64,000 bases of DNA, from contig NZ_JAUSSG010000001.1 in the NCBI RefSeq assembly GCF_030812215.1, positions 124,001-188,000 on the forward strand, in the 5' to 3' direction. Made by a program: the position numbers and the translations under genes. Positions 28,018-38,800 of the stretch are shown piece by piece (within the stretch, counting starts at the first letter, position 1; each line of letters starts with the position of its first letter). The notes beneath the pieces were generated by a model that was given only the letters and a program-made list of their open reading frames with translations, was not told where the DNA came from and did no database searches. The stretch is from Variovorax boronicumulans. Its GTDB lineage: Bacteria; Pseudomonadota; Gammaproteobacteria; Burkholderiales; Burkholderiaceae_C.

Positions 28018-30222
28018 ATGATCACTCCCTCCGCCTCCCGCATCCCCTTCAAGCCCATGCTGCTCGCCAGTGCCCTGTCTGCTGTCCTGCTGGCTGCGTG
28101 CGGCGGCGGTAGCGACGGAGGCGGCAGCTTCCTGCCGATCGTGCCACCCGCCGCGGTCACGCCGCCGGCACCACCGCCGCCCGCCCAGCCGCCTGCCGCG
28201 GAACCGGACCAGCTGATCTCGAAGGCGACGTTCACCCCCAACGCCGGCACCACCGAAGGCTCGTCGGACGCATCGACCGCCTTCGCGCTGCCCGACAACT
28301 TCATGCTCGTGGCCGACGACGAGGCCAACGTGCTGCGCGTGTACCCGCGTGCCGGCGGCGCCGCGGTGAAGGAATGGAGCTACGAGCTCGACGGCCCGAA
28401 GCTCGGCAAGGAGCTCGACCTGGAAGCCGGCACGCGCATCGGCGACACGCTGTACCTCACCGGCTCCAACAGCAACAAGAAGGACGGGGGCGATGCGCCC
28501 GACCGCTCGCACCTCTTCGCGGTCAAGGTCACAGGCACCGGCGCCGCGACCACCTTCACCTACGTCGGCCAGTTCTCGGCGCTCGAGGCGCAGCTCGTCG
28601 CCTGGGATGCCGCGAACGGCCATGGCCTGGGCGCGAACCACTTCGGCTTTACCGTGTCGGCCGGTGCGGGCATCGTGCCCGAGCGAGTGGATGGCTTCTC
28701 GGTCGAAGGCATGACCAGCGCACCGGGCGACAGCGCCCTGTGGCTCGGCTTCCGCGCGCCGCAGACCGGTGCATCGACGCGCGCCAAGGCGCTGATCGTG
28801 CCGGTGCAGAACTACGCGGCGCTGGTGGGCGGCACGGCCACGCAGGCCGCGTTCGGCGCGCCCATCGAGCTGGAACTGGGTGGCCGCGGCATCCGCTCGA
28901 TCGACAAGGGCACCGATGGCAACTACCTCATCGTGGCCGGACCCGCAGGCGCCGCGAGCCCGGACGTGGACCGCAACTTCGCGCTCTTCTCGTGGAACGG
29001 CAATCCGGGCACGGCGCCGGTCGAGCTCTCGAACGACCTCGACAAGCTGCGCAAGGAAACGGGCGGCAGCTTCGAATCGACGGTTGAAGTGCCGGGCCCG
29101 GTGAAGGCCGGCACGCAGGTGCAGCTGCTGCTGGACAACGGCGATACGAAATGGGACGGCAACACCGCCTCCAAAGACCTGCCGCCGGCCGAGCAGAAGT
29201 TCGAAGGCTTCGTCGTGCGCCTGGGCCAGCCGTGGGTGGACACGGCCGGCCCGGTTCTGAAGACCACGTCGCCCGCCGCGGGCCGCGTGGGCGTCAACTT
29301 CGACACGTCGATCGTGCTGTCCTTCAACGAGGCGGTCCGCCTGGGCGCGGGCAATATCGTGCTGCACAAGGCCGATGGCAGCGTGGTCGAGACCTTCAAC
29401 GCCGCCAGCCCGGCCGCGCGCGTGCAACTGGCGTTCAACGTGCTCACGATCGTGCCGACCGCCAAGCTCACGGCCGAAACGGGCTACTACGTGACGGTGG
29501 ACGCCAACGCCATCACCGACCCCAGCGGCAACGCCTATGCGGGCATCTCCGACGCGACGAAGCTCGGCTTCATGACCGCCGGCGCGCCGACGCAACTGGT
29601 CGCCGGCGACCTGTTGTTCATGGCCGGCAACGCCGAGGCGCCCGACGCCTATGCCTTCGTGCTGCTGAAGGCAGTGAACGGCGGCACGCAGGTGACCTTC
29701 ACCGACCGCGACCGAAAGGCGGGCGCGCTGGAATTCACCGACATCACCAACGAGACGGCTTTCGTCTGGACCGCGGACCAGAACCTGCCCGCCGGCACCA
29801 TCGTGACGATCCAGACCGACGTCACGGGCAATCCGATTGCGGACAAGGGCACCACGCTCGGCTCGCCCGGCGGCATCGGCAAGTCCGAGACGGTCTACGC
29901 GTTCACGGGTGGCACCATCGAAGGATTGGGCATCGGAAAGGCGGGCAAGATCACCGCGGTCGGCAGCTACCTCGCGAGCCTCACGCTGGGCGGCGCCGCG
30001 GGCACCATTCCCGATGCGATCACGACGGCGGGCACCGGCTTCTCGTTCACGGTGTCGCCGGCCAACCAGACCAACGCGATCTACACCGGCTCGCTGGACC
30101 GCTCGGACCTGGCCGCGTTCGCGGCCCGCGTGAAGAACCCGGCCAACTGGACCGTGCGCTATGCGCCGGCAGTGGGCTGGCCGCTGACCAACAACAGCCT
30201 GTTCGGCGACAAGCTGCCCTGA
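28018..30222 (+). CDS. Lipoprotein with DUF3616-like and Ig-like (Big_5) domains
   Basis: A 734-residue surface or periplasmic lipoprotein. The signal ends in the lipobox LLAAC (Cys28), followed by a Gly/Ser run and a Pro/Ala-rich linker to about residue 65. Residues about 75-405 resemble DUF3616, starting SSDASTAFALPDNFMLVAD and continuing DEANVLRVYPRAGG. Residues about 408-523 form a bacterial Ig-like domain with TSPAAGRVGVNFDTSIVLSF and ITDPSGNAYAG. The last 200 residues begin VAGDLLFMAGNAEAPDAYAF, a module I have seen repeated in cell-surface proteins but cannot name. Function is unknown. It ends one base before the convergent MFS gene, with no room for a terminator. Confidence 0.8.
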   Translation: MITPSASRIPFKPMLLASALSAVLLAACGGGSDGGGSFLPIVPPAAVTPPAPPPPAQPPAAEPDQLISKATFTPNAGTTEGSSDASTAFALPDNFMLVADDEANVLRVYPRAGGAAVKEWSYELDGPKLGKELDLEAGTRIGDTLYLTGSNSNKKDGGDAPDRSHLFAVKVTGTGAATTFTYVGQFSALEAQLVAWDAANGHGLGANHFGFTVSAGAGIVPERVDGFSVEGMTSAPGDSALWLGFRAPQTGASTRAKALIVPVQNYAALVGGTATQAAFGAPIELELGGRGIRSIDKGTDGNYLIVAGPAGAASPDVDRNFALFSWNGNPGTAPVELSNDLDKLRKETGGSFESTVEVPGPVKAGTQVQLLLDNGDTKWDGNTASKDLPPAEQKFEGFVVRLGQPWVDTAGPVLKTTSPAAGRVGVNFDTSIVLSFNEAVRLGAGNIVLHKADGSVVETFNAASPAARVQLAFNVLTIVPTAKLTAETGYYVTVDANAITDPSGNAYAGISDATKLGFMTAGAPTQLVAGDLLFMAGNAEAPDAYAFVLLKAVNGGTQVTFTDRDRKAGALEFTDITNETAFVWTADQNLPAGTIVTIQTDVTGNPIADKGTTLGSPGGIGKSETVYAFTGGTIEGLGIGKAGKITAVGSYLASLTLGGAAGTIPDAITTAGTGFSFTVSPANQTNAIYTGSLDRSDLAAFAARVKNPANWTVRYAPAVGWPLTNNSLFGDKLP

Positions 30223-30223
30223 T

Positions 30224-31531
30224 CTACGAACTGCTGCGCAGCGCGGCCTCGCGGCCGCGCCGCATGTCGATCGGCAGCAGCAACAACAATCCGGCAACAA
30301 ACAGCACCGCGGTCGAGAGGATCGCGATGCGCTGGTTGCCGCCGGTGGCCCAGGTGATCGCACCGAAGCTCAGCGGCCCGATGATGCTGGCCAGCCGGGT
30401 CGCGAAGGTCCAGAGCCCGAAGAATTCGGCGAGCTGCTGCGGCGGCGCGAGATAGCCCGTCATCGCGCGGCCGGCGGACTGGCTCGATCCCATCGCGAGT
30501 CCTGCGATGGCTGCGGCCCACCAGAAGCCGCCCTTGGTGGTCACCACCGAAGCGATCACACAGACCGCGATCCACGCCACCAGCGTGGCCGCGAGCGACA
30601 CCTTGTGGCCGAGGCGGTCCTGCACGTAGCCGAACGAGAAAGCGCCGATGGCGGCGGCGACGTTGAGCACGAAGATCAGCACCATCGTCTCGCTCGCCAC
30701 GAAGCCGATCACCTGCTCGGCGTAGATCGCCGCGAGCGTGATCGCGACCGCCACGCCGCCCTGGTAACAGACGGTGCAAACCAGCAGCCACATGAAGTCG
30801 CGGTACGCGCGTGCCTGCTTGTAGGTGGCTCGCAATTGCTGCCATGCGCCGAGTTCACTGCCCGCTGTTTTTGGCTCTGCCCGTTCGGGCAGCAGTGCGA
30901 AGGTGGCACATGCCGCAGCGCCATAGATTGCGGCCGTGATGACCATCGTGACCGGCACGAAATGCGAGGCCGGCAATCCCCTCGCCTGCGACCACAGCAC
31001 GTAGGCCAGGCAGATGCCGAGCGTCAGCATGCCGCCGACGTAGCCGAAGCTCCATCCCCATCCGCTCACCTTGCCCATCCCTTCGGGCGTTGCCAGCTCG
31101 GGCAGGAAGGCGCCCGTGAGGGACTCGCCGTAGGAATAGAAGGCGTTGGAGACGATCACCAGCAACATGGCCAGCGCAACGCCGCCCGAAGCCCCCGCAA
31201 AGCGCGGCGTGAGTGCCAGTGCAGCCGTGGCCAGCACGCAGCCGGTGGTGGCGATGACCAACACCCGCTTCTTGGCGCCGCGCAGGTCGGCCCAGGCGCC
31301 GATGGCGGGCATCGTGAGCATCACGATGGCGTAGGAGATGCTGAGCGCCGCGGTCCACGCAAAAGCGGCCCAGGGCGCGCCCTTCGCGATACCGCCTACG
31401 AAGTACGCGGCGAACACGGCGGTGATGACGACCGTCGTGTAGCCCGAGTTGGCGAAGTCGTACATCGCCCAGCCGAAGACCTCGCGCTTGCGCACGCCGG
31501 GGCGCAGCGCGGAGGCGGAAAACAGGGCCAT
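30224..31531 (-). CDS. MFS transporter, UMF1/Atg22-like
   Basis: A 435-residue major facilitator with about twelve transmembrane helices. The opening VFGWAMYDFANSGYTTVVIT is diagnostic of the UMF1 branch, which includes the vacuolar effluxer Atg22 of fungi. The A-loop segment GAWADLRGAKKRVL (about residues 82-95) and the GYVQDRLGHK loop between helices 8 and 9 are clear. The substrate is unknown; amino acid efflux is the role in yeast. The start at 31531 gives MALFSASALRPG; the frame runs further upstream without a ribosome site. Confidence 0.87.
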   Translation of the reverse strand: MALFSASALRPGVRKREVFGWAMYDFANSGYTTVVITAVFAAYFVGGIAKGAPWAAFAWTAALSISYAIVMLTMPAIGAWADLRGAKKRVLVIATTGCVLATAALALTPRFAGASGGVALAMLLVIVSNAFYSYGESLTGAFLPELATPEGMGKVSGWGWSFGYVGGMLTLGICLAYVLWSQARGLPASHFVPVTMVITAAIYGAAACATFALLPERAEPKTAGSELGAWQQLRATYKQARAYRDFMWLLVCTVCYQGGVAVAITLAAIYAEQVIGFVASETMVLIFVLNVAAAIGAFSFGYVQDRLGHKVSLAATLVAWIAVCVIASVVTTKGGFWWAAAIAGLAMGSSQSAGRAMTGYLAPPQQLAEFFGLWTFATRLASIIGPLSFGAITWATGGNQRIAILSTAVLFVAGLLLLLPIDMRRGREAALRSSS

Positions 31532-31568
31532 GCGGCCTTGGATCGGGCGAGTAAGAGGGGTTGCGGGG

Positions 31569-32210
31569 TTAGTGCAGGTGACGCGGACGGCGACCGCCGC
31601 CGTGCCCACCGCCGCTTCCGCCGCTGCCCGGACCACCGGTGCCGCGCGGACGCTTGCCGATTTCGAGCGAGTTCACGAGCGCATCGAAACGGTCGCTGAA
31701 GAGGCGATCGATCTCGGCGACCACGCCGCCCAATTCGGCGCCATCGAAATGGCGTTCCATGAGATTGACGACGTCTTCCACCAGCAGATCCCGCTGTACC
31801 TGCATGATCGCGGCCGGGTTCGGGCCGACGAACAGCATCAGGAAGTCGTCGCGCGATTCTTCGTCGGGATCGCCCTCTTCCTCGTCGAAGTCGGTGTCAT
31901 AGAAAGTGACTTCGATGGCTGCGCCGCGGTCCGACAGTTCGTTCAGGCCCATGCACATCTCGTCGAGCGCCTGTCGGAAGTCTTCGTCGCCGGGCACGGT
32001 CCAGCAGATCTGCAACGTATGGTCCTTCTGCTCGAAGCGAATGCCGGGTTCTTCTTCGTAGGTGCTGGTGGCGCCATCGGCCAGCGACTTGGCGCCTGCA
32101 TATTTCCAGAGCGGCTTGAGCGCTTCCTGGATCTGCTCGAAGCTCACGTCCGAACGCAATGGCACGTCGCCATGCACATGGATCTCAAATGGAGCGTTGT
32201 AGCGAGGCAT
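31569..32210 (-). CDS. Conserved acidic protein with Gly/His/Arg-rich tail (DUF6806-like)
   Basis: A 213-residue soluble protein with an acidic loop (DTDFDEEEGDPDEESRDD, about residues 104-121) and a low-complexity C-terminus rich in Gly, Ser, His and Arg (from about 190). The family is conserved in Comamonadaceae; the name DUF6806 is from memory. No enzyme motif is seen. The striking feature is position: the ATG is 22 nt after the 3' end of tRNA-Leu(UAA), with AAAGGAG in the gap and no terminator. It is therefore probably made from a transcript processed off the tRNA. Confidence 0.78.
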   Translation of the reverse strand: MPRYNAPFEIHVHGDVPLRSDVSFEQIQEALKPLWKYAGAKSLADGATSTYEEEPGIRFEQKDHTLQICWTVPGDEDFRQALDEMCMGLNELSDRGAAIEVTFYDTDFDEEEGDPDEESRDDFLMLFVGPNPAAIMQVQRDLLVEDVVNLMERHFDGAELGGVVAEIDRLFSDRFDALVNSLEIGKRPRGTGGPGSGGSGGGHGGGRRPRHLH

Positions 32211-32232
32211 CGAATGCTCCTTTTTTTAAGTT

Positions 32233-32324
32233 TGGTACCCGGAACGGGGGTCGAACCCGTATGCCCCGATCAAGGAAGCGGCGGATTTTAAGTCCGATGT
32301 GTCTACCAATTTCACCATCCGGGC
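32233..32324 (-). tRNA. tRNA-Leu (anticodon UAA)
   Basis: A 92-nt tRNA with encoded CCA end (32233-32235). The acceptor stem starts GCCCGGA at 32324 and pairs with TCCGGGT (one G-U). The anticodon loop reads ACTTAAAA with anticodon TAA. The long variable arm typical of Leu is present, with the TTCGACC T-loop. No terminator follows before the downstream ATG at 32210. Confidence 0.97.
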
Positions 32325-32356
32325 GTCAGGTTGAGCATCGACGATAACCCAAACAA

Positions 32357-32392
32357 AACAAGCCCCGGCAACGTGGGTTGGCGGGGCTTGTT
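32357..32392 (-). terminator. Intrinsic terminator after tRNA-Cys
   Basis: An 11-bp stem AACAAGCCCCG (32357-32367) / CGGGGCTTGTT (32382-32392). Read on the minus strand, the stem is followed by TTGTTTGGG, giving a U-rich tail. It lies 31 nt downstream of the tRNA-Cys 3' end. Confidence 0.75.
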
Positions 32393-32422
32393 TGTCGGAT
32401 CGAATCGAGTCTAACGAGAAGG

Positions 32423-32496
32423 TGGAGGCGCGACCCGGAGTCGAACCGGGCTAGACGGATTTGCAATCCGTTGCATAACCGCTTTGCTATCGCGCC
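32423..32496 (-). tRNA. tRNA-Cys (anticodon GCA)
   Basis: A 74-nt tRNA with encoded CCA (32423-32425). The acceptor arm GGCGCGA pairs with TCGCGCC; the anticodon stem-loop has GGATTGCAAATCC with GCA; the T-loop TTCGACT is present. It lies 63 nt after tRNA-Gly on the same strand with a terminator-like hairpin between them, so it either has its own promoter or depends on read-through. Confidence 0.97.
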
Positions 32497-32525
32497 ACGC
32501 AGAAAAACGAATTCGAACTTGCGAA

Positions 32526-32553
32526 AAAAAGGGAAGCATTTGCTTCCCTTTTT
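32526..32553 (-). terminator. Terminator-like hairpin between tRNA-Gly and tRNA-Cys
   Basis: A perfect 13-bp stem AAAAAGGGAAGCA (32526-32538) / TGCTTCCCTTTTT (32541-32553). A U-run follows on either strand (minus-strand tail CCCTTTTTTTCGC). It begins 6 nt after the tRNA-Gly 3' end. Confidence 0.85.
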
Positions 32554-32559
32554 CAAAAC

Positions 32560-32635
32560 TGGAGCGGGAAAAGAGTCTCGAACTCTCGACCTCAACCTTG
32601 GCAAGGTTGCGCTCTACCAACTGAGCTATTCCCGC
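32560..32635 (-). tRNA. tRNA-Gly (anticodon GCC)
   Basis: A 76-nt tRNA with encoded CCA (32560-32562). The acceptor arm GCGGGAA pairs with TTCCCGC, the D-loop has AGTTGGTAGAG, the anticodon loop is TTGCCAA with GCC, and the T-loop reads TTCGAGA. A strong promoter lies just upstream, and a hairpin terminator follows. Confidence 0.98.
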
Positions 32636-32649
32636 GTTTCGAGCCTCGA

Positions 32650-32679
32650 ATTATATACCAGTTTTTCGAGGCCTGACAA
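32650..32679 (-). promoter_or_regulatory. Promoter of tRNA-Gly
   Basis: On the minus strand TTGTCA (32679-32674), 18 bp, TATAAT (32655-32650), predicting a start near 32643, about 8 nt before the tRNA. It is bracketed by an 8-bp inverted repeat GCCTCGAA (32643-32650) / TTCGAGGC (32665-32672). The repeat could also form part of a lon terminator. Confidence 0.7.
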
Positions 32680-32689
32680 GTTCACGCCG

Positions 32690-35131
<2,442 letters not shown>

Positions 35132-35154
35132 GCAGATCCTTCGCGTAGGTGCCT

Positions 35155-36420
35155 TTAAGCCTTTTTCGCCGCTTCGCGGTACACGAGCAGCGGGGGCTTG
35201 TTTTCGTCGATGGTCGATTCCTCGACCACCACCTTGTCGACATTGGTCGCGTTCGGCAATTCGAACATGGTGTCGATCAGCGACTGTTCAAGGATCGAGC
35301 GCAGCCCGCGTGCACCGGTCTTGCGGGCCAGCGCCTTGCGTGCGATCGCCTTGAGCGCCGCCGGGCGAATCTCCAGGTCCACGCCTTCCATTTGAAGGAG
35401 CTTGGTGAACTGCTTGACCACCGCATTCTTCGGCTCGGTCAGGATCTGGACCAGCGCATCCTCGGAGAGTTCCGCGAGCGATGCGACCACGGGCATCCGG
35501 CCCACGAGCTCGGGGATCAGGCCGAACTTGATCAGGTCTTCGGGTTCGACTTCGCGGAACACCTCGGTGATGCTGCGCTGCGCCTTGCTCTTGACCGTGG
35601 CGCCGAAGCCGATGCCCGAGGCCTCGGTGCGGTTTTCGATGACCTTCTCCAGGCCCGCGAACGCGCCGCCGCAGATGAACAGGATGTTGGTCGTGTCGAT
35701 CTGCAAGAAGTCCTGGTTCGGGTGCTTGCGCCCGCCCTGAGGCGGCACGCTGGCCATGGTGCCTTCGATGAGCTTCAGCAAGGCCTGCTGCACGCCCTCG
35801 CCCGACACGTCGCGCGTGATCGAGGGGTTGTCGGACTTGCGCGAGATCTTGTCGATTTCGTCGATGTAGACGATGCCGCGCTGGGCGCGTTCGACTTCGT
35901 AGTTGCAGCTCTGCAGCAGCTTCTGGATGATGTTCTCGACGTCTTCACCCACATAGCCGGCTTCGGTCAGCGTGGTGGCGTCGGCCATCACGAAAGGCAC
36001 GTCGAGCATGCGCGCGAGCGTTTGCGCCAGCAGCGTCTTGCCCGAGCCCGTGGGGCCGATCAAGAGGATGTTGCTCTTGCTAAGTTCGACGTCGTCACCC
36101 TTGGCCTTTTCCTTGTGGCGAAGACGCTTGTAGTGGTTGTAGACGGCCACCGACAGCATGCGCTTGGCCGGCTCCTGGCCGATCACGTAGTTGTCGAGGT
36201 TGGTCTTGATCTCCAACGGCGTGGGCAGGTCGCTGCGCGCTTCGCGTGCTTCTTCACCGGCCGGCAGTTCGTCGCGGATGATTTCGTTGCAGAGGTCGAT
36301 GCACTCGTCGCAGATGAAGACCGAAGGGCCCGCGATCAGCTTCTTGACCTCATGCTGGCTCTTGCCGCAGAACGAGCAATAAAGCGTTTTTTCGCTGGAA
36401 GAGCCTTTTTTTTCGGCCAT
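35155..36420 (-). CDS. clpX: ATP-dependent Clp protease ATP-binding subunit ClpX
   Basis: A 421-residue AAA+ unfoldase. The N-terminal C4 zinc domain has CSFCGKS and [10 protein letters not shown] (residues 15-46). Walker A GPTGSGKT (about 122), Walker B and the IGF loop GIGFG (about 272) that docks on ClpP are all present. It feeds ssrA-tagged and other substrates into ClpP. It lies between clpP (112 nt upstream, with a terminator in the gap) and lon. Confidence 0.97.
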   Translation of the reverse strand: MAEKKGSSSEKTLYCSFCGKSQHEVKKLIAGPSVFICDECIDLCNEIIRDELPAGEEAREARSDLPTPLEIKTNLDNYVIGQEPAKRMLSVAVYNHYKRLRHKEKAKGDDVELSKSNILLIGPTGSGKTLLAQTLARMLDVPFVMADATTLTEAGYVGEDVENIIQKLLQSCNYEVERAQRGIVYIDEIDKISRKSDNPSITRDVSGEGVQQALLKLIEGTMASVPPQGGRKHPNQDFLQIDTTNILFICGGAFAGLEKVIENRTEASGIGFGATVKSKAQRSITEVFREVEPEDLIKFGLIPELVGRMPVVASLAELSEDALVQILTEPKNAVVKQFTKLLQMEGVDLEIRPAALKAIARKALARKTGARGLRSILEQSLIDTMFELPNATNVDKVVVEESTIDENKPPLLVYREAAKKA

Positions 36421-36464
36421 GGACAGATGCCTCGTTACAGGGGTATGGACAATGATAACTAAAC

Positions 36465-36501
36465 AAAAACGGCGTTTCCCGTGTGGAAAACGCCGCTTTT
36501 T
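36465..36501 (-). terminator. Intrinsic terminator between clpP and clpX
   Basis: Stem CGGCGTTTCC (36470-36479) / GGAAAACGCCG (36485-36495), followed on the minus strand by TTTTTGTTT. It lies 36 nt after the clpP stop and before the clpX start at 36420. It should lower read-through from tig-clpP into clpX. Confidence 0.8.
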
Positions 36502-36531
36502 GCCTTTTGCGCCACAGAGCGCCGGGCAGTT

Positions 36532-37140
36532 TTAACCGCGCTTGGCAACGACTTGGTCGACCAGACCGTAGTCCTTGGCCTCGTCGGCCGTGAGGAAGTA
36601 GTCGCGCTCGGTATCGCTCTTGACCTTTTCCAGCGGCTGGCCGGTGCGCTCGGCCAAGATGCGGTTCATCTGGTCCTTGGTGCGCAGGATGTCGCGTGCA
36701 TGGATCTCGATGTCGGTCGCCTGGCCGCGTGCGCCGCCGAGCACCTGGTGGATCATGATCTTCGAATTGGGCAGCGAGAAACGCTTGCCCTTCTCACCGG
36801 CCGCCAGCAGGAAGGCGCCCATGCTGGCCGCGAAGCCCAGGCACATGGTCGACACGTCGGGCTTGATGAACTGCATGGTGTCGTAGATCGCCATGCCGGC
36901 GCTCACGCTGCCACCCGGGGAGTTGATGTAGAAGGAAATGTCCTTCTCCGGATTCTCGCTCTCCAGGAACAGCAACTGGGCCACCACGAGGTTGGCGGTC
37001 TGGTCGTTGACCTCGCCCACCAGGAACACGATGCGCTCCTTCAGGAGACGCGAATAGATGTCATAGGACCGTTCGCCGCGGCCCGATTGCTCGACGACCA
37101 TCGGAACCATGCCGAGGCCTTGAATTTCGTTTGCGATCAT
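36532..37140 (-). CDS. clpP: ATP-dependent Clp protease proteolytic subunit
   Basis: A 202-residue ClpP. The catalytic triad is Ser106 (GFAASMGAF), His131 (IMIHQ) and Asp180 (TERDYF). The handle and ring segments YINSPGGSV are typical. The short N-terminal propeptide ends near residue 10. It forms the tetradecameric chamber served by ClpX and ClpA. It follows tig by 114 nt, with a stem-loop in between. Confidence 0.97.
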   Translation of the reverse strand: MIANEIQGLGMVPMVVEQSGRGERSYDIYSRLLKERIVFLVGEVNDQTANLVVAQLLFLESENPEKDISFYINSPGGSVSAGMAIYDTMQFIKPDVSTMCLGFAASMGAFLLAAGEKGKRFSLPNSKIMIHQVLGGARGQATDIEIHARDILRTKDQMNRILAERTGQPLEKVKSDTERDYFLTADEAKDYGLVDQVVAKRG

Positions 37141-37198
37141 GAATTAGCTCTCCGGGAAGTGGAATCGTTCGCTGTGTATGAACTGTACGCCTGAGTGA

Positions 37199-37232
37199 AA
37201 TGGGGCTCGTGCCGCAAAGCACAAGCCCCATT
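37199..37232 (-). terminator. Stem-loop between tig and clpP (attenuator-like)
   Basis: Stem AATGGGGCTCGTGC (37199-37212) / GCACAAGCCCCATT (37219-37232), one C/A mismatch, six-base loop CGCAAA. On the minus strand it is followed by TTTCACTCAG, a short U-tail, so termination is probably partial. Confidence 0.6.
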
Positions 37233-37254
37233 GGCGTTGCGGTCAGCGACAGGA

Positions 37255-38574
37255 TCAGCCTTGTTGCTGCTGCGCCATCAGTTCGTCGAACGACACCGAC
37301 TTTTCATTGACCTTGGCCTTGCCAAGCACGAAATCGGTCACGTTGTTCTCGATGACGACGGCTTCGACTTCCGCCAGACGGTTGTTGTCGCTGAAGTACC
37401 AGCGCACGACGTCGGCCGGCTTTTCGTAGCTGGCGGCCAGCTCGTCGATGTGGGCCTTGATCTGCTCGGGCTTGGCCTGCAGGTTGTTGGCACGCACCAG
37501 TTCGGCGACCACGAGGCCCAGGCGCACGCGGCGCTCGGCTTGCGGGCGGAACACTTCGTCGGGAATCGGCGCCTTGTCGGCGTCCTTGATGCCGCGCTGC
37601 TTGAGCTCGGCGCGGGCGCCTTCGATCATGCGGTTGACTTCCGACTGCACGCTGGCGTTCGGCAGGTCGAGTTCGGCGTTGGCAACCAGTGCGTCCATCA
37701 CGGCGTTCTTGTTGCGGGCCAGCAGGCGGAACTTCACTTCGCGCTCGAGGTTGCGCTTGATGTCGGCACGCAGGCCCTCGACGGTGGCTTCGGCGATGCC
37801 GAGCGACTTGGCCAACTGCTCGTTGACTTCAGGCAGATGCGAGGCTTCGATCTTCTTCACGGTGACCATGAAGTCGGCTTGCTTGCCGGCCACGTCCTTG
37901 CCGTGGTAATCGGCCGGGAACGACAGCGGGAAGGTGCGGCTGTCGCCGGACTTCATGCCACGCACGGCGTCTTCGAATTCCTTGAGCATCTGGCCTTCGC
38001 CGACGACGAACTGGAAGTCTTCGGCCTTGCCGCCCTGGAACGGCTCGCCGTCGATCTTGCCTTCGAAGTCGACAGTCACGCGGTCGTCGTCTTGTGCAAC
38101 GGCGTCTTGCGCGCGCTGGGCGAAGGTGCGGCGCTGCTTGCGCAGGATGTCGAGTGTCTTGTCGATCGCATCGTCGCCCACTTCGGCCGAAAGCTTTTCG
38201 ACTTCAGCGCCCGACAGGTCGTTGATCTTCACTTCGGGGAACACTTCGAACACCGCATCGAAGGCCAGTTCGCCTTCGGGCGACTCTTCCTTCTCGGTGA
38301 TGCGGGGCTGGCCGGCCACGCGCAGCTTGGCTTCGTTGGCCGCTTGCGAGAAGGCTTCGCCGACCTTGTCGTTCATGACTTCGTAGTGCACCGAGTAGCC
38401 ATAGCGCTGGGCCACGACGTTCATCGGCACCTTGCCGGGACGAAAACCGTCCATCTTGACGGTGCGCGCGAGCTTCTTGAGGCGCGAATCGACTTCGTTC
38501 TGGATGGTGCCGACCGGCAGGGTCAGCGTGATCTTGCGTTCGAGCTTCTCGAGAGTTTCAACGGTCACGGTCAT
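37255..38574 (-). CDS. tig: Trigger factor
   Basis: A 439-residue ribosome-bound chaperone. The ribosome-docking signature GFRPGKVP is at residues 44-51, the peptidyl-prolyl isomerase domain spans about 155-245 with KADFMVTVKK-like strands, and the C-terminal arms follow. It shields nascent chains at the exit tunnel. AAGGAAG precedes the ATG. It lies 26 nt after tRNA-Leu(UAG), with no terminator, so it may be cotranscribed with the tRNA. Confidence 0.96.
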   Translation of the reverse strand: MTVTVETLEKLERKITLTLPVGTIQNEVDSRLKKLARTVKMDGFRPGKVPMNVVAQRYGYSVHYEVMNDKVGEAFSQAANEAKLRVAGQPRITEKEESPEGELAFDAVFEVFPEVKINDLSGAEVEKLSAEVGDDAIDKTLDILRKQRRTFAQRAQDAVAQDDDRVTVDFEGKIDGEPFQGGKAEDFQFVVGEGQMLKEFEDAVRGMKSGDSRTFPLSFPADYHGKDVAGKQADFMVTVKKIEASHLPEVNEQLAKSLGIAEATVEGLRADIKRNLEREVKFRLLARNKNAVMDALVANAELDLPNASVQSEVNRMIEGARAELKQRGIKDADKAPIPDEVFRPQAERRVRLGLVVAELVRANNLQAKPEQIKAHIDELAASYEKPADVVRWYFSDNNRLAEVEAVVIENNVTDFVLGKAKVNEKSVSFDELMAQQQQG

Positions 38575-38600
38575 GATGTCTTCCTTGTGAGGGGTGTGGC

Positions 38601-38687
38601 TGGTGCGCGGGGCCGGACTCGAACCGGCACGTTCTTGCGAACGTCAGGACCTAAACCTGGTGCGTCTACCAATTTCGCCACCCGCGC
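38601..38687 (-). tRNA. tRNA-Leu (anticodon UAG)
   Basis: An 87-nt tRNA with encoded CCA (38601-38603). The acceptor stem GCGCGGG pairs with CCCGCGC, the anticodon loop is TTTAGGT with TAG, and a long variable arm ACGTTCGCAAGAACGT marks it as Leu. The trigger factor ATG is only 26 nt downstream. Confidence 0.97.
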
Positions 38688-38800
38688 TATTGCCATTTTT
38701 CAGGTGAATGCAAAAGCGGACGGCCCTGGTGCCGCAAACACCCGATACCGGATACCTGCAACCCAAAGACCGCCCGCCTGAAATCGGTCAACCGCGCATT

